From Palsa-870 sp035937155 (lineage in GTDB: Bacteria > Chloroflexota > Dormibacteria > Dormibacterales > Dormibacteraceae): a stretch of DNA of 64,000 bases. The notes below the pieces were generated by a model. That model ran no database searches, was not told where the DNA came from, and saw nothing but the letters and a program-made list of their open reading frames with translations. Position 1 is the stretch's first letter. Each line of letters opens with the position of its first letter. The stretch is taken from the NCBI GenBank assembly GCA_035937155.1, contig DASYVJ010000077.1:40406-104405 (forward strand), in the 5' to 3' direction. The position numbers and the translations under genes were made by a program. This document shows, piece by piece, positions 24,926-33,769 of the stretch.

Positions 24926-26164
24926 TTGTCCGAGAACAGGTTCCCCGAAGGTTTCCTGTGGGGTACCTCCAGCGCGGCCCACCAGATCGAAGGAGGCAAC
25001 CACAACAACGATTGGTTTGAGTTCGAGCAGCAGCCGGGTCGCATCGCCAACGGCGATACGTCTGAGGTCGCGTGCGACCACTACCAGCGATATCGGGAAG
25101 ATTTCTCGCTACTTCGCGAGCTGAACCAGAACGCGCATCGCCTTTCGATCGAGTGGTCGCGCATCGAGCCGTCCGAGGGAGAGTTCGACGCGCGCCAGAT
25201 CCGGCACTACCGCGATGTGCTGGGCGAGTTGCGTGAGCAGGGACTGCAGCCAATGGTCACGCTGCATCACTTCACCAGCCCGCTCTGGTTCACGCGCAAA
25301 GGAGGTTGGCGGGCTTCAGGATCTGCTCACGCATTCCTCCCCTTCGTGAATCGCGTAGCAGACGAGCTGGGTGACCTGGTGTCGATGTGGTGCACGATCA
25401 ACGAGCCCAGCATCTACGCCGCCCAGGGATGGCTTACGGGCGAGTTCCCGCCAGGGCGCCAGGGCGACGTCGCCGGGGTCTACAGGGTGGCGAGCAACAT
25501 GCGGCGGGCCCACGAGCTCGCCTACGTCGCCATCAAACGTCGCCGGCCTGACTCTCTGGTCGGCCTGTCACATCACAAGTTCCTCTTCATGCCGGCGACC
25601 GCCATGCGGCGGGATCGGTGGGCGGCGCAGACCGCCCAGCTGGTGATGGACAGCTGGCCGGTGGCTCCGGGGCGGCTGCGCAGGATTGTCGAAGCGACGT
25701 CCGATTACGTAGGCATCGCGCATTACCACGTGCAGTACACCGCGTTCGATGCGCGCCGGCCACGGGACCAGTTCATCAGGCGCTTCAACGTACCCGGCGT
25801 GCAGGTCAGTGACATGGGCTGGAGCGCCGACCCGCAGTGGATGCGCAAGGTCCTCAACGAGCTCAAAGAACTCGGCAAGCCCGTGTACATCACCGAGAAC
25901 GGGCTCGGCACCCAGGACGACGAGCGGCGGCAGCGCTACCTGGTAGATGTGCTCTCGAACGTGCAACATGCCATCCAGGACGGTGTCGACGTGCGGGGCT
26001 ACTTTCACTGGACCAACATGGACAACTTCGAGTGGGCGCGCGGCTATGGCGTGCACTTCGGGCTGATCGACGTGGATCGCAAGACGCTGGAGCGAACGAT
26101 CAAGCCGAGCGGCCGCCTGTACGGGCGGATCGCCAACGCGAACGCCCTCCCACACGCGGGATAG
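24926..26164 (+). CDS. Glycoside hydrolase family 1 (beta-glucosidase-like)
   Basis: Retaining beta-glycosidase, (beta/alpha)8 barrel, 412 residues. Opening FPEGFLWGTSSAAHQIEGG is the GH1 N-terminal signature; acid/base Glu in CTINEPSIYAAQGW; nucleophile Glu in YITENGLGTQDDERR; aglycone-side segment YFHWTNMDNFEWARGY. TTG 24926 gives the family N terminus and an ATG is absent nearby. No signal peptide, so cytosolic. Somewhat shorter than the usual ~440-450 residues; no sugar transporter adjoins. Beta-glucosidase, beta-galactosidase or other beta-glycosidase activity cannot be distinguished. Confidence 0.9.
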   Translation: MSENRFPEGFLWGTSSAAHQIEGGNHNNDWFEFEQQPGRIANGDTSEVACDHYQRYREDFSLLRELNQNAHRLSIEWSRIEPSEGEFDARQIRHYRDVLGELREQGLQPMVTLHHFTSPLWFTRKGGWRASGSAHAFLPFVNRVADELGDLVSMWCTINEPSIYAAQGWLTGEFPPGRQGDVAGVYRVASNMRRAHELAYVAIKRRRPDSLVGLSHHKFLFMPATAMRRDRWAAQTAQLVMDSWPVAPGRLRRIVEATSDYVGIAHYHVQYTAFDARRPRDQFIRRFNVPGVQVSDMGWSADPQWMRKVLNELKELGKPVYITENGLGTQDDERRQRYLVDVLSNVQHAIQDGVDVRGYFHWTNMDNFEWARGYGVHFGLIDVDRKTLERTIKPSGRLYGRIANANALPHAG

Positions 26165-26167
26165 ACT
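26162..26167 (+). promoter_or_regulatory. Putative -10 box (TAGACT) of the cytochrome c maturation operon
   Basis: TAGACT starts one base before the end of the GH1 stop region and ends 6 bases before GTG 26174; it may drive the whole 26174-32623 unit. Confidence 0.35.
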
Positions 26168-26173
26168 CAGCGC

Positions 26174-26689
26174 GTGAGCCGCAGGTCCGGGGTGGTCATG
26201 GTTGTGGCGATCGCTCTCGGTTCAGTGCTCATGCTGTCGCTCTTCTGGGGGCTGCAGCACGCGGCGCTGGCCAACCCGCCCCTCATGGGCAAGACGGCGC
26301 CGCGGCTGGCGATCCAGACCCAGGCCGGACAGCAAGTCCGTGTATGGGAGCTGCAGGGCAAGCCGGTCGTGCTGAATTTCTGGGCTTCGTGGTGCGCGCC
26401 CTGCGTCCAGGAGCTGCCTGTCCTGGCGAATGGATCGGCGGCGCACCCCGCGGTCGCCTTTGTCGGGGCTGACAACCAGGACACGACCACCGGATTCACC
26501 AGCTTCGAAGCTACGCACGGACATCCGTATCCCGCGGGGCCAATCGTCGAGGGCAGCTATCAGTCATACGGGGTCGCCGGGCTTCCGGCCACGTTCTTCC
26601 TCGATTCGCAAGGACGGGTGGTTGCGTCATTCGCCGGCCCGCTCGATTCGACGACCCTTGACCACTATCTGGCTTTGATCGCCCCGTGA
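26174..26689 (+). CDS. TlpA/CcmG-like membrane-anchored thiol-disulfide oxidoreductase
   Basis: 171 residues. N-terminal signal anchor (VVMVVAIALGSVLMLSLFWG), then a thioredoxin-like fold outside the membrane: APRLAIQTQAGQQVRVWELQGKPVVLNFWASWCAPCVQELPVL, with the active CxxC (CAPC), and the cis-Pro loop YGVAGLPATFFLDSQGRV. As first gene of the ccm cluster it most probably reduces apocytochrome CxxCH disulfides, the CcmG/ResA role. Overlaps ccmE by GTGA (26686-26689). Confidence 0.88.
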   Translation: MSRRSGVVMVVAIALGSVLMLSLFWGLQHAALANPPLMGKTAPRLAIQTQAGQQVRVWELQGKPVVLNFWASWCAPCVQELPVLANGSAAHPAVAFVGADNQDTTTGFTSFEATHGHPYPAGPIVEGSYQSYGVAGLPATFFLDSQGRVVASFAGPLDSTTLDHYLALIAP

Positions 26690-27060
26690 AGTGGGCGCTC
26701 CCGGCACTGATTGTCGCCGCGTGCGTTGGCTACCTCATCTACACGGCCTCTGGCGGTTCCGCCGAGTACTACCTCACGGTCAGCGAGCTGCGCTCCCACA
26801 CCGACAGCGCCAACGTGCGCGTCGCCGGCGTGGTCCAGGACGATGTCCAGAAGAGCAACGGCGGCCTACACGTGACGTTCACCGAGAAGGACGGAACCGC
26901 ATCGGTGCCCGTCGACTACACAGGGACGCTGCCAGACATCTTCAAGCCTGGCGTCACCGTCGTGGTGGATGGGCGGTTGGGCAAGGACGGCGTGTTCCAC
27001 GCCCGCACGGTCCTCGCCAAGTGCCCGTCGCGGTTCTCGACCACCACGTACACACAGTGA
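26686..27060 (+). CDS. ccmE: Cytochrome c maturation haem chaperone CcmE, Cys-type
   Basis: Receives haem from CcmABCD and hands it to CcmF. 124 residues: one N-terminal transmembrane helix (WALPALIVAACVGYLIYTA) and the OB-fold (VRVAGVVQDDVQKSNGGLHVTFTEKD, VDYTGTLPDIFKPGVTVVVDGRL). In classical CcmE haem is bound through His in the AKHDExY motif; here that site reads AKCPSRF, Cys replacing His and Phe where the CxxxY-type proteins have Tyr. GTG 26686 overlaps the tlpA-like stop. Haem-binding Cys variants are known in some archaea and deltaproteobacteria, so the protein is likely functional. Confidence 0.9.
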   Translation: MKWALPALIVAACVGYLIYTASGGSAEYYLTVSELRSHTDSANVRVAGVVQDDVQKSNGGLHVTFTEKDGTASVPVDYTGTLPDIFKPGVTVVVDGRLGKDGVFHARTVLAKCPSRFSTTTYTQ

Positions 27061-27305
27061 TCCGAGGATCCCGTACCCGAAGTTCCTTGCATCTTCGCGG
27101 CCTAGGCGGCCGGGCGCCGTCTCACCCCACGGAATCTGGCGATTCCGCGGGGACCCCGAGAAGGGCGCTGAAGGCGGCGTCAAGGGGCCCGGCGCTGCGT
27201 CGTCACGCATCAACGGATGCGCTCCTCCTGGCGCCACCCTTTCCTTGCCTCCGGCCGCCGATGCCGCGAAACATGCGGCGGACCTCGGGTCCGTGATCCT
27301 CGGAT
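27060..27305 (+). repeat. Foldback repeat element, copy 1, between ccmE and ccmF
   Basis: About 246 bases bounded by the perfect inverted pair ATCCGAGGATC (27060-27070) / GATCCTCGGAT (27295-27305). Adjoining inner bases are also related (ACCCGAAG / revcomp ACCCGAGG). Contains the conserved apex CGCATCAACGGATGCG at 27206-27221 and a small perfect hairpin CGGAATC-tggc-GATTCCG (27130-27147). Its right arm overlaps the start of ccmF. Related elements lie at 32644 and 42157. Confidence 0.6.
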
Positions 27306-29239
27306 ATTTCGGCGCCGGCGCTCTTCTCGCCGGCCTCGTCCTCGGCAGCTTCTCCGCAGTCCTGTCCTTCTGGGCCGGCTGGCAGGAAAACGCCGTCATG
27401 GTCCAGGTCGGCCGCCGCGCGTTCTATGCCGCCGCGGCGATGATCGTGGTAGCGGGCGGCGTGCTCGAGTGGGCGCTGCTGAGCCACGATTTCTCGCTCG
27501 CCTACGTCACCGAGCACACGGATCTCTCGACGCCGATAGCCCTTATTGCGGCCGGGTTCTACGGAGGGCAGGAGGGCTCTCTTCTCTACTGGGCACTGGT
27601 GCTCGGCGTCCTCGGCAGCGTTTCGCTCGTGGCAAGCGCATCCCTCGGTCTGAGGCTGGCGGCTTACGCCGCGGGCGTCATGGCGGCGATCCTGAGCTTC
27701 CTCATGGTTGTCCTCGTGCTCATCGCGAGCCCCTTCGACCTGCTCACGCTCACGCCACCCGACGGCCTTGGACTCAATCCGGTGCTCCGCGACGGAGGCA
27801 TGCTGATCCATCCGCCGGTCGTGCTCGCCGGCTTTGCGTCCTTTGCCATTCCGTTCAGCTTCGCCTGCGCGGCCTTGCTCGCGGGGCGGCCCGACACCGG
27901 CTGGATCGCACACACGCGCCGGTTCGCGCTCATCGCGTGGGGCCTGCAGACCACGGGCCTCGTCCTCGGCATGTGGTGGGCGTACCACGTCCTCGGATGG
28001 GGCGGTTACTGGGGTTGGGACCCGGTCGAAAACGTCGCTCTCATGCCGTGGCTCGCGACCACCGCCTACCTGCACTCATCGCAAGTGCAGGAGACGCGCG
28101 GGCGGCTGCGCACGTGGAACTTCGCGCTGGTCATCGTGGCCTTTCTCCTTGTGGTGTTCGGCACGTTCATCGTGCGCAGCGGAGTCGTGCCGTCGGTACA
28201 CACCTTTGCGATCAGTGCGATCGGGCCGTGGTTTCTGGCTTTCCTGTTCATCTGCATCGTCTTCTCGGTGGTCCTGCTCGCCACACGCGCTGGAGCTCTT
28301 GGCGGCCGACCGGAATCTGTGACGCCGGTCTCCAGGGAAGGTGCGTTCGTACTGCAGAACCTCCTCCTGATCGGAGTGGTAGTTGTAGTTCTTTGGGGCA
28401 CGGTGCTGCCCCTGGTGTCGGGCATGCTCGGGCAGCAGCGGGTGGTCGGCGCCTCGTACTACGAGCGCGCAGCGGGACCATTGCTGGTGGTCATCCTTGC
28501 TCTGATGGCGGCCGGGCCGCTGCTGCCGTGGCGTCGCGCAGCCACGCGGCCTTCTCTGCGAGCGCTGGCATGGCCTGGTGCCACGGCCTTGATCGTCCTG
28601 GTTTCGCTGGTCGTCGCGGGAGTCGATTCGATCCCGGCATTCATCGCCCTGCCACTCGCTGCCGCCGTGGCGGCGACGAGCTTCACGCAGTACGCCCGCC
28701 TGCTGCGCAGCTGGTCGCGTGTCCCGTCCACGCTGTTTCGCCGGCGGCGGCGATATGGCGCCTACCTCGCGCACCTTGGCCTGGCCGTCCTGGTGATCGG
28801 TATCGCGGCCTCGCACTTCTGGCAGCAGGAGAAAGACGTGACGCTCGCCGCCGGCCAGCAGGTGACGGTCGGCGGCTACACGTTGACCTATCTCGGGTCG
28901 CAAGAGCGCCAGCTGGCCGACCACACAGAGCTTGTCGCTGCCATGCGTTTCGGCGGCGTGACCCTCGAGCCCGCCCGAGCGACCTACGCGGGGCTTGGCG
29001 GGCAGTCGTTGACGCACGTTGCCATCAGCACCACGCCCGTAGCGGACGTCTATGTCGTGCTGGCCGGCGCCAATCCGGATGGCTCTACGGCCTTTCGCGT
29101 CTTCGTCAACCCGCTGGTGAGCTGGATCTGGGCCGGCGGGGCGATCATCATCATTGGCGTGCTGCTGGGCAACCTCGGAGAAAGGGCTCCGGCGCTCGAG
29201 GCGGTCAGGCGCCGGATACCTGCCGCGGTATCCACCTAG
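27245..29239 (+). CDS. ccmF: Cytochrome c haem lyase subunit CcmF
   Basis: Large multipass membrane protein that attaches haem to apocytochrome c on the outer membrane face. Core from LGSVILGYFGAGALLAGLVLG; tryptophan-rich WWD domain GWGGYWGWDPVENVALMPWL after WWAYHVL; conserved VGGYTLTYLG-like periplasmic part near the C terminus; about 12-15 transmembrane helices. Length 664 residues from TTG 27245, or 648 from GTG 27293; both lie in or beside the foldback element that fills the gap after ccmE, so the native start region may have been rebuilt. The open frame continues farther upstream, but that part reads as repeat, not protein. Confidence 0.92.
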   Translation: MPPAADAAKHAADLGSVILGYFGAGALLAGLVLGSFSAVLSFWAGWQENAVMVQVGRRAFYAAAAMIVVAGGVLEWALLSHDFSLAYVTEHTDLSTPIALIAAGFYGGQEGSLLYWALVLGVLGSVSLVASASLGLRLAAYAAGVMAAILSFLMVVLVLIASPFDLLTLTPPDGLGLNPVLRDGGMLIHPPVVLAGFASFAIPFSFACAALLAGRPDTGWIAHTRRFALIAWGLQTTGLVLGMWWAYHVLGWGGYWGWDPVENVALMPWLATTAYLHSSQVQETRGRLRTWNFALVIVAFLLVVFGTFIVRSGVVPSVHTFAISAIGPWFLAFLFICIVFSVVLLATRAGALGGRPESVTPVSREGAFVLQNLLLIGVVVVVLWGTVLPLVSGMLGQQRVVGASYYERAAGPLLVVILALMAAGPLLPWRRAATRPSLRALAWPGATALIVLVSLVVAGVDSIPAFIALPLAAAVAATSFTQYARLLRSWSRVPSTLFRRRRRYGAYLAHLGLAVLVIGIAASHFWQQEKDVTLAAGQQVTVGGYTLTYLGSQERQLADHTELVAAMRFGGVTLEPARATYAGLGGQSLTHVAISTTPVADVYVVLAGANPDGSTAFRVFVNPLVSWIWAGGAIIIIGVLLGNLGERAPALEAVRRRIPAAVST

Positions 29240-29382
29240 ATGGCGCTCATCGTCGCCACGCTGCTCCTATTCGCCGCCGGCCCATTCGTGCTGTGGCCTC
29301 TGATCAAGACGCCCCTAGATGAGGGTGGTGATACCTCCCCGCTCGCCGGGGAGGTCCGGCGAAGCCGGGGTGGGGGGGCGTC

Positions 29383-29386
<4 letters not shown>
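29240..29386 (+). CDS. 48-aa membrane ORF, probable truncated CcmI/CcmH-type protein ending in repeat sequence
   Basis: ATG 29240 follows the ccmF stop directly. The first ~30 residues, MALIVATLLLFAAGPFVLWP then LIKTPLDEGG, look like the N-terminal helix of CcmI-type proteins (helix ending in FVLWPL). After DEGGD the frame runs through the palindromic repeat (TSPLAGEVRRSRGGGAS) and stops at 29384-29386, overlapping the ccmA GTG. A remnant of a longer gene cut by the repeat, or a functional micropeptide, are both possible. Confidence 0.55.
29333..29378 (+). repeat. GC-rich double-hairpin repeat, complete copy, between ccmF and ccmA
   Basis: Hairpin 1: ACCTCCCCG (29333-29341), loop ctcgc, CGGGGAGGT (29347-29355). 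Hairpin 2: CCGGC-gaa-GCCGG (29356-29368). Then a G-rich tail. Same architecture as 40928-40972 and 56238-56280. Confidence 0.8.
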
Positions 29387-30023
<637 letters not shown>

Positions 30024-30027
<4 letters not shown>

Positions 30028-30689
30028 CGAACTCCATCGCGATCGCGCTCGCAGTAGCGCGCAAAGACCTGACCGCCGAGTGGCGCACTCGCGAGCTCCT
30101 CCCCGCGCTCGCGCAGTTCGTGGTCCTGGCGCTCGTCATCGCCAACTTCGGATTTCAGATCGACTCTCACAACGCGCCGTCGATCGCCCCGGGTGTGCTG
30201 TGGATGGCCCTCGTATTTGCCGGCCTCGTTGCGTTCGGGCGGGCCTTCGCCGCGGAGCGCGAGCAGGCCTCGCTCGAGGCGATGCTCATGACACCAGCGT
30301 CGCCCGTGGCGATCTTTGCGGGCAAGGCGCTCGCCGCGACCCTTCTGCTCATCGGGTGCGAGGCGGTGCTGCTTCCGGCGCTGGCGCTGTTCTTCGGCAC
30401 ACCTCTGTCCGCGCCGATCGTCGCCGCCGTTCTGCTCGCCACGATCGGCATGGCCGCGCTCGGATGCCTGTTCTCCGCAATGGTGGCTCGCATCCGCGCT
30501 CGCGAGCTGCTGCTTCCGCTGCTCACGCTGCCCCTGTGGATCCCGTTCATCGTCGCGGGCGGTCAAGCGGTGCAGGTTGCGATGGGGGCGGGCGGCAGCT
30601 ACGACCAGGCGCTGGCCCTGCTCGTGGACTTCGACATACTGTTCGTCGTGCTCACGTCGCTCGCAGCGCGGTTCGTGCTCGATGAATAA
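30024..30689 (+). CDS. ccmB: Haem exporter permease CcmB
   Basis: 221 residues with six predicted transmembrane helices. Cytosolic N terminus ALAVARKDLTAEWRTRELLPALAQFVVLALVIANFGF is the family's signature opening (KDL..E.R.RE), followed by FGRAFAAEREQASLEAMLMTPASPVAIFAGKAL (coupling region) and LLLPLLTLPLWIPFIVAGGQAV. GTG 30024 overlaps ccmA; the ccmC ATG overlaps its 3' end by 8 bases. Works with CcmA, C and D in holo-CcmE release. Confidence 0.92.
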
Positions 30690-31380
30690 GTACGAGAAGG
30701 CAGCGCTCGGCGCGGTCGCGTTGATGCTTCTCGCGGCGGGCGCCATCTTCCTGTATGCGCCGACGGACGCGCTCCAGGGTTCGGTGCAGCGGATCTTCTA
30801 CCTGCACGTGAGCTCGGCCATCGCAGCCTATGGATGTTTTGCGGTGGTGCTGCTCGGAAGCATCATCTATCTGCGCAACGGCAGCCTGGCCGCCGACAGG
30901 CTCGCGCGGGCGGGCGCGCTGGTCGGTCTGGTTTTCACCACGGTTACGCTCGTCATGGGCATGCTCTGGGCCAAGCCGATCTGGGGGACGTTCTGGGCCT
31001 GGGATGCGCGGCTCACGTCAACTCTGGTCCTGTGGATCCTCTATGCGGGCTATCTGCTCGTCAGGCGTCTGGCCGAGCCAGGCCGTCAGGCCGCGCGCTT
31101 CGCCGCCGTGGTCGGCATCTTCGGTTTCATCGACGTGCCGGTCGTGCACTTCAGCGTCACCTGGTGGCGCACCCAGCACCCCGGACCGGTCATCGTCAAC
31201 GACGCGCTGCCACCGGAGATGCTCGCGACGTTCCTCTTCACCATGGCCTGCACCCTGGCGCTGGCCGCCTCATTGATCGCGATCCGCTACCGCATCGAAA
31301 CACTGGCGGATGGACCTGTGCCTGCCGTTGCAGAAAAGGCTTCCGCCATTACAAGCAATGAACCGGAGCCCGTGAGGTGA
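30682..31380 (+). CDS. ccmC: Haem-handling membrane protein CcmC
   Basis: Delivers haem to CcmE. 232 residues, six helices; FYLHVSSAIAAYG holds the first conserved external His, the WWD motif is KPIWGTFWAWDARLTSTL, and the second conserved His is in IDVPVVHFSVTWWRTQHPGPV. The C terminus adds a soluble tail of about 30 residues (IETLADGPVPAVAEKAS...). ATG 30682 is chosen for the canonical N terminus and overlaps ccmB. GTGA overlap with the next small gene. Confidence 0.94.
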   Translation: MNKYEKAALGAVALMLLAAGAIFLYAPTDALQGSVQRIFYLHVSSAIAAYGCFAVVLLGSIIYLRNGSLAADRLARAGALVGLVFTTVTLVMGMLWAKPIWGTFWAWDARLTSTLVLWILYAGYLLVRRLAEPGRQAARFAAVVGIFGFIDVPVVHFSVTWWRTQHPGPVIVNDALPPEMLATFLFTMACTLALAASLIAIRYRIETLADGPVPAVAEKASAITSNEPEPVR

Positions 31381-31487
31381 TCTACCTCATCAGTGCTTAC
31401 GCGTTTGCGGTCGTGGTGCTGGGCGGCTATCTCGCCTGGTCCCTGCGACACCTGCGTGAGCTGGAGAGGAAACGGCCCGAGCCCTGA
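31377..31487 (+). CDS. ccmD: CcmD-like small membrane protein, 36 aa
   Basis: GTG 31377 overlaps the ccmC stop and TGA 31485-31487 ends the frame. The peptide is one transmembrane helix (IYLISAYAFAVVVLGGYLAW) followed by the basic stretch SLRHLRELERKRPEP, the CcmD pattern (helix, then L.R...LE), and sits in the standard place after ccmC. CcmD is required for release of haem-loaded CcmE. Shorter than most (45-60 residues), yet arrangement and charge pattern make the call good. Confidence 0.85.
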   Translation: MIYLISAYAFAVVVLGGYLAWSLRHLRELERKRPEP

Positions 31488-32623
31488 TCGTCGGTGGCGG
31501 CCCGGCCGGTGACGCGGTTGCCGCCGGCCTGAGAGACGCCGGCTTCGCGGGCGAGATCGAGCTGGTTGGCGCGGAGCCTGAGCTGCCCTACGAGCGCCCC
31601 CACCTGTCCAAGGGCTACCTGCTAGGCACGGTTCCTCGACAGAAGCTTGGACTGCGGCCGGCCGAGCAGTATCAGGACCTTGACGTCAAGCTGCGCCTGG
31701 GCGAGCGCGTCGCGGATCTCGGCGTTGAGCGCCACGCCGTCGCACTCGAGTCTGGCGAACGCATCACCTGGGACCTGTTGTGCGTCGCGACGGGTTCATC
31801 CGTGCGCCGGCTCCCCGCCGTCGAAGGCGTACTTTACCTGCGCGAGCTGGCGGACGCGAATGCGCTTCGTGCAGTGCTCGAGGGCCACCCGACGCTCAGC
31901 GTGGTCGGTGCCGGTTTCATCGGCTGCGAGGTGGCGGCGGTGGCCAGGCAGCTCGGTTGTGACGTCAGGGTGTTCGAAGCGCTCGCCCAACCGCTGATCC
32001 GAGTCCTGGGCCCCGAGCTGGGCGCGTACCTCGCCGAGGTGCATCGCGCGCACGGAGTCGACATGCACCTCGACGCATCGCCCCTGCCGGAGCTTGCCGC
32101 CCCGGTCGTCGTCGGGATCGGTTCGATACCCCGCACCGAGCTCGCGGAGAGCGCCCGGCTTGCGGTTGAAGAAGGGATCGTCGTCGACGAGCACGGTCGC
32201 ACCACCGCTCCCGCGGTTTTCGCGGCCGGCGACGTGACCCGCTTCTGGAGCCCGCTCTACGAGGCACGGATTCGCGTCGAGCACTTCCAGACCGCGCAGC
32301 GGCAGGGCTTTGCAGTGGGTCGCGCGATGGCGGGCGCCGAGGACGCGTACTGGGAGGTGCCGTGGTTCTGGTCCGACCAGTACGACCTCAACCTTCAGTA
32401 CGCCGGCGCCGGCCTTACTTGGGACGAGGTAGTGGTCCGGGGAACGATCGGACAGATACCGTTCACGGTCTTCTACCTGGACGGCGGCCGGCTCGTGGCG
32501 GCCGCCGGTGTCAACGACCACCACACCGTTGCCCGCGCTCGTCGCGTGATGCAGGAACGGGCCCGCGTCACCCTTGATCAGCTGGCGGATCCACGTTTTG
32601 ATCTACGACAGGCAGGGCGCTGA
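31484..32623 (+). CDS. FAD/NAD(P)-dependent (ferredoxin/rubredoxin reductase-type) oxidoreductase with apparent CTG start
   Basis: 379 residues if started at CTG 31484. N-terminal FAD-binding dinucleotide fold LIVGGGPAGDAVAAGLRDAG (GxGxxG), YERPHLSKGYL, then NAD-binding SVVGAGFIGCEVAAVARQLG and the FAD-contact VFAAGDVTRFW; closes with a reductase C-terminal domain. The homologous N terminus has no ATG, GTG or TTG between the in-frame stop at 31457 and TTG 31775-31777 region, far inside the fold. CTG 31484 overlaps the ccmD stop as CTGA, mirroring the NTGA coupling of its neighbours. Probably supplies electrons, perhaps to a ferredoxin or oxygenase; partner unknown. Confidence 0.85.
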   Translation: MIVGGGPAGDAVAAGLRDAGFAGEIELVGAEPELPYERPHLSKGYLLGTVPRQKLGLRPAEQYQDLDVKLRLGERVADLGVERHAVALESGERITWDLLCVATGSSVRRLPAVEGVLYLRELADANALRAVLEGHPTLSVVGAGFIGCEVAAVARQLGCDVRVFEALAQPLIRVLGPELGAYLAEVHRAHGVDMHLDASPLPELAAPVVVGIGSIPRTELAESARLAVEEGIVVDEHGRTTAPAVFAAGDVTRFWSPLYEARIRVEHFQTAQRQGFAVGRAMAGAEDAYWEVPWFWSDQYDLNLQYAGAGLTWDEVVVRGTIGQIPFTVFYLDGGRLVAAAGVNDHHTVARARRVMQERARVTLDQLADPRFDLRQAGR

Positions 32624-32643
32624 AAGATGATTCAGCGGCTCCT

Positions 32644-32763
32644 CGGCGCCCAGGCGGGCCATCTCCGTCGTTGCGGCCTTGCGCTGCTCGCTCACGCATC
32701 AACGGATGCGCTCGCTCCGCTGCTCGGCCGCGCCTAGGATCTGACCCCACCTGGATCGCCGAC
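32644..32763 (+). repeat. Foldback repeat element, copy 2
   Basis: 120 bases with imperfect terminal inverted repeats TCGGCGCCCAGGCGGG (32644-32659) and CCCACCTGGATCGCCGA (32747-32763), centred exactly on the apex CGCATCAACGGATGCG (32696-32711). It fills the space between the FAD reductase and the convergent Nudix gene, and its right end touches the Nudix stop codon. Confidence 0.65.
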
Positions 32764-33347
32764 TAGCTCGCCGAATCCCTTTCATCGCCCTGCAACGCTT
32801 GCCTGAGCTTCGGCGCGAGGCCGGCCACGATCCGCTCAGTGAGCCCCCAGACGACGCTCTCCTCATGCGCCAGATACCTGAAACGCCAGGGGTCGGCCGA
32901 CTCGAGCCAGGCGCTGTCGTCCAGCAGGCGGTCGAGCGGGATGGCGAGCACGCCGTCCAGCTCGCGATCGTCGTGGACGAAGGGGAGGGCGGGGTCGGGC
33001 AGGTGGGCAACGAACGGCACCACGGAGAAGTTCGATACGGCGGCATATATCGGGTCCCCGGCCCCGAGGGGAGCCAGGCTGCCCAGCTTGACGCCGATCT
33101 CCTCTTGCACCTCGCGCTGGGCGGCCTCCCACGCGGATTCGCCGGGCTTGACTCCGCCGCCGGGTAGCGCGACCTGCCCCGGGTGGTCCCTCAGGTCGGC
33201 CCGGCGCCTCACGAAGGGGACCATCCAGTGGCCTCCGTGCTGGTAGAGCACGAATACGACCGCTGCCGGACGGGCGCCCTTCCTGAACTCGCCCCAGGCG
33301 TCGATCGGGCGGAACAATTGTTCGAGCCGGCCGGGAAAATCGATCAA
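32763..33347 (-). CDS. Nudix hydrolase (CoA pyrophosphatase-like)
   Basis: 194 residues. Nudix box GGGVKPGESAWEAAQREVQEEIGV (pattern G-x5-E-x7-REVQEE-x-G) preceded by RDHPGQVALPGG, the UPF0035/NudL motif that marks CoA and acyl-CoA pyrophosphatases. Hydrolyses a nucleoside diphosphate-linked compound, probably CoA. TTG 33347 is chosen because AGAGG lies 4-5 bases upstream and the product begins IDFPGRLEQLF; a longer frame to 33446 would overlap the divergent gene. Located near the CoA-metabolising neighbours only loosely. Confidence 0.85.
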   Translation of the reverse strand: MIDFPGRLEQLFRPIDAWGEFRKGARPAAVVFVLYQHGGHWMVPFVRRRADLRDHPGQVALPGGGVKPGESAWEAAQREVQEEIGVKLGSLAPLGAGDPIYAAVSNFSVVPFVAHLPDPALPFVHDDRELDGVLAIPLDRLLDDSAWLESADPWRFRYLAHEESVVWGLTERIVAGLAPKLRQALQGDERDSAS

Positions 33348-33400
33348 ATCGCCTCTTTTAGAACTCGCGGGAGGGGCTAAGCTAAGAAAGGTAGCTGAGC

Positions 33401-33760
33401 ATGATCGACCGCACGAGCAACCGAATCGAGCAGCAGGAGACCGCACTGCGGCGGCAAATGCGGCGGCGCTATGCCTTCCAGCGCATGCTGGAGGCCACCG
33501 ACCGTGTGCTGTGGCGGCTCGAGGAGATGAACCGGGACGGCGTCAAATCGGTGCCGGCGCCCGTTCGGGCCGAGCTCCGTGGCGTGGTTGAGAGCATGCC
33601 CAACCACGTGCGCGAACCGCTGCGGGACGGCGGCCAGGTGCAGGACGCGCTCGACAGCCTGTTCGAGGTCCAGGAGCGGCTTTTCCGGTGGCGCTATCCG
33701 GACTGGCAGGACATCGAGCCCGATGGCGATGGGTCTGCCGACTTCGACTACGCGAGCTGA
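33401..33760 (+). CDS. Hypothetical charged protein, 119 aa
   Basis: Not recognised. Highly charged, helical; N-terminal half is rich in Arg/Glu/Gln (RIEQQETALRRQMRRRYAFQRMLEATDRVLWRLEEM, a likely amphipathic helix or coiled coil), C-terminal half ends acidic (DIEPDGDGSADFDYAS). ATG 33401 is preceded by GAAAGG about 10 bases upstream and by TAAGCT at 33378. Divergent from the Nudix gene with a 53-base spacer. May bind nucleic acid or membrane surface; no family known to me. Confidence 0.6.
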   Translation: MIDRTSNRIEQQETALRRQMRRRYAFQRMLEATDRVLWRLEEMNRDGVKSVPAPVRAELRGVVESMPNHVREPLRDGGQVQDALDSLFEVQERLFRWRYPDWQDIEPDGDGSADFDYAS

Positions 33761-33769
33761 GCGGAGGGC

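Noticed and set aside
26969..27244. Upstream extension of the ccmF open frame
   Set aside because: It overlaps ccmE and the foldback element and has no CcmF-like sequence; codon use and content are those of non-coding DNA.
27217..29322. 701-codon plus-strand frame overlapping ccmF
   Set aside because: Arg-rich shadow of the ccmF frame without helices or motifs.
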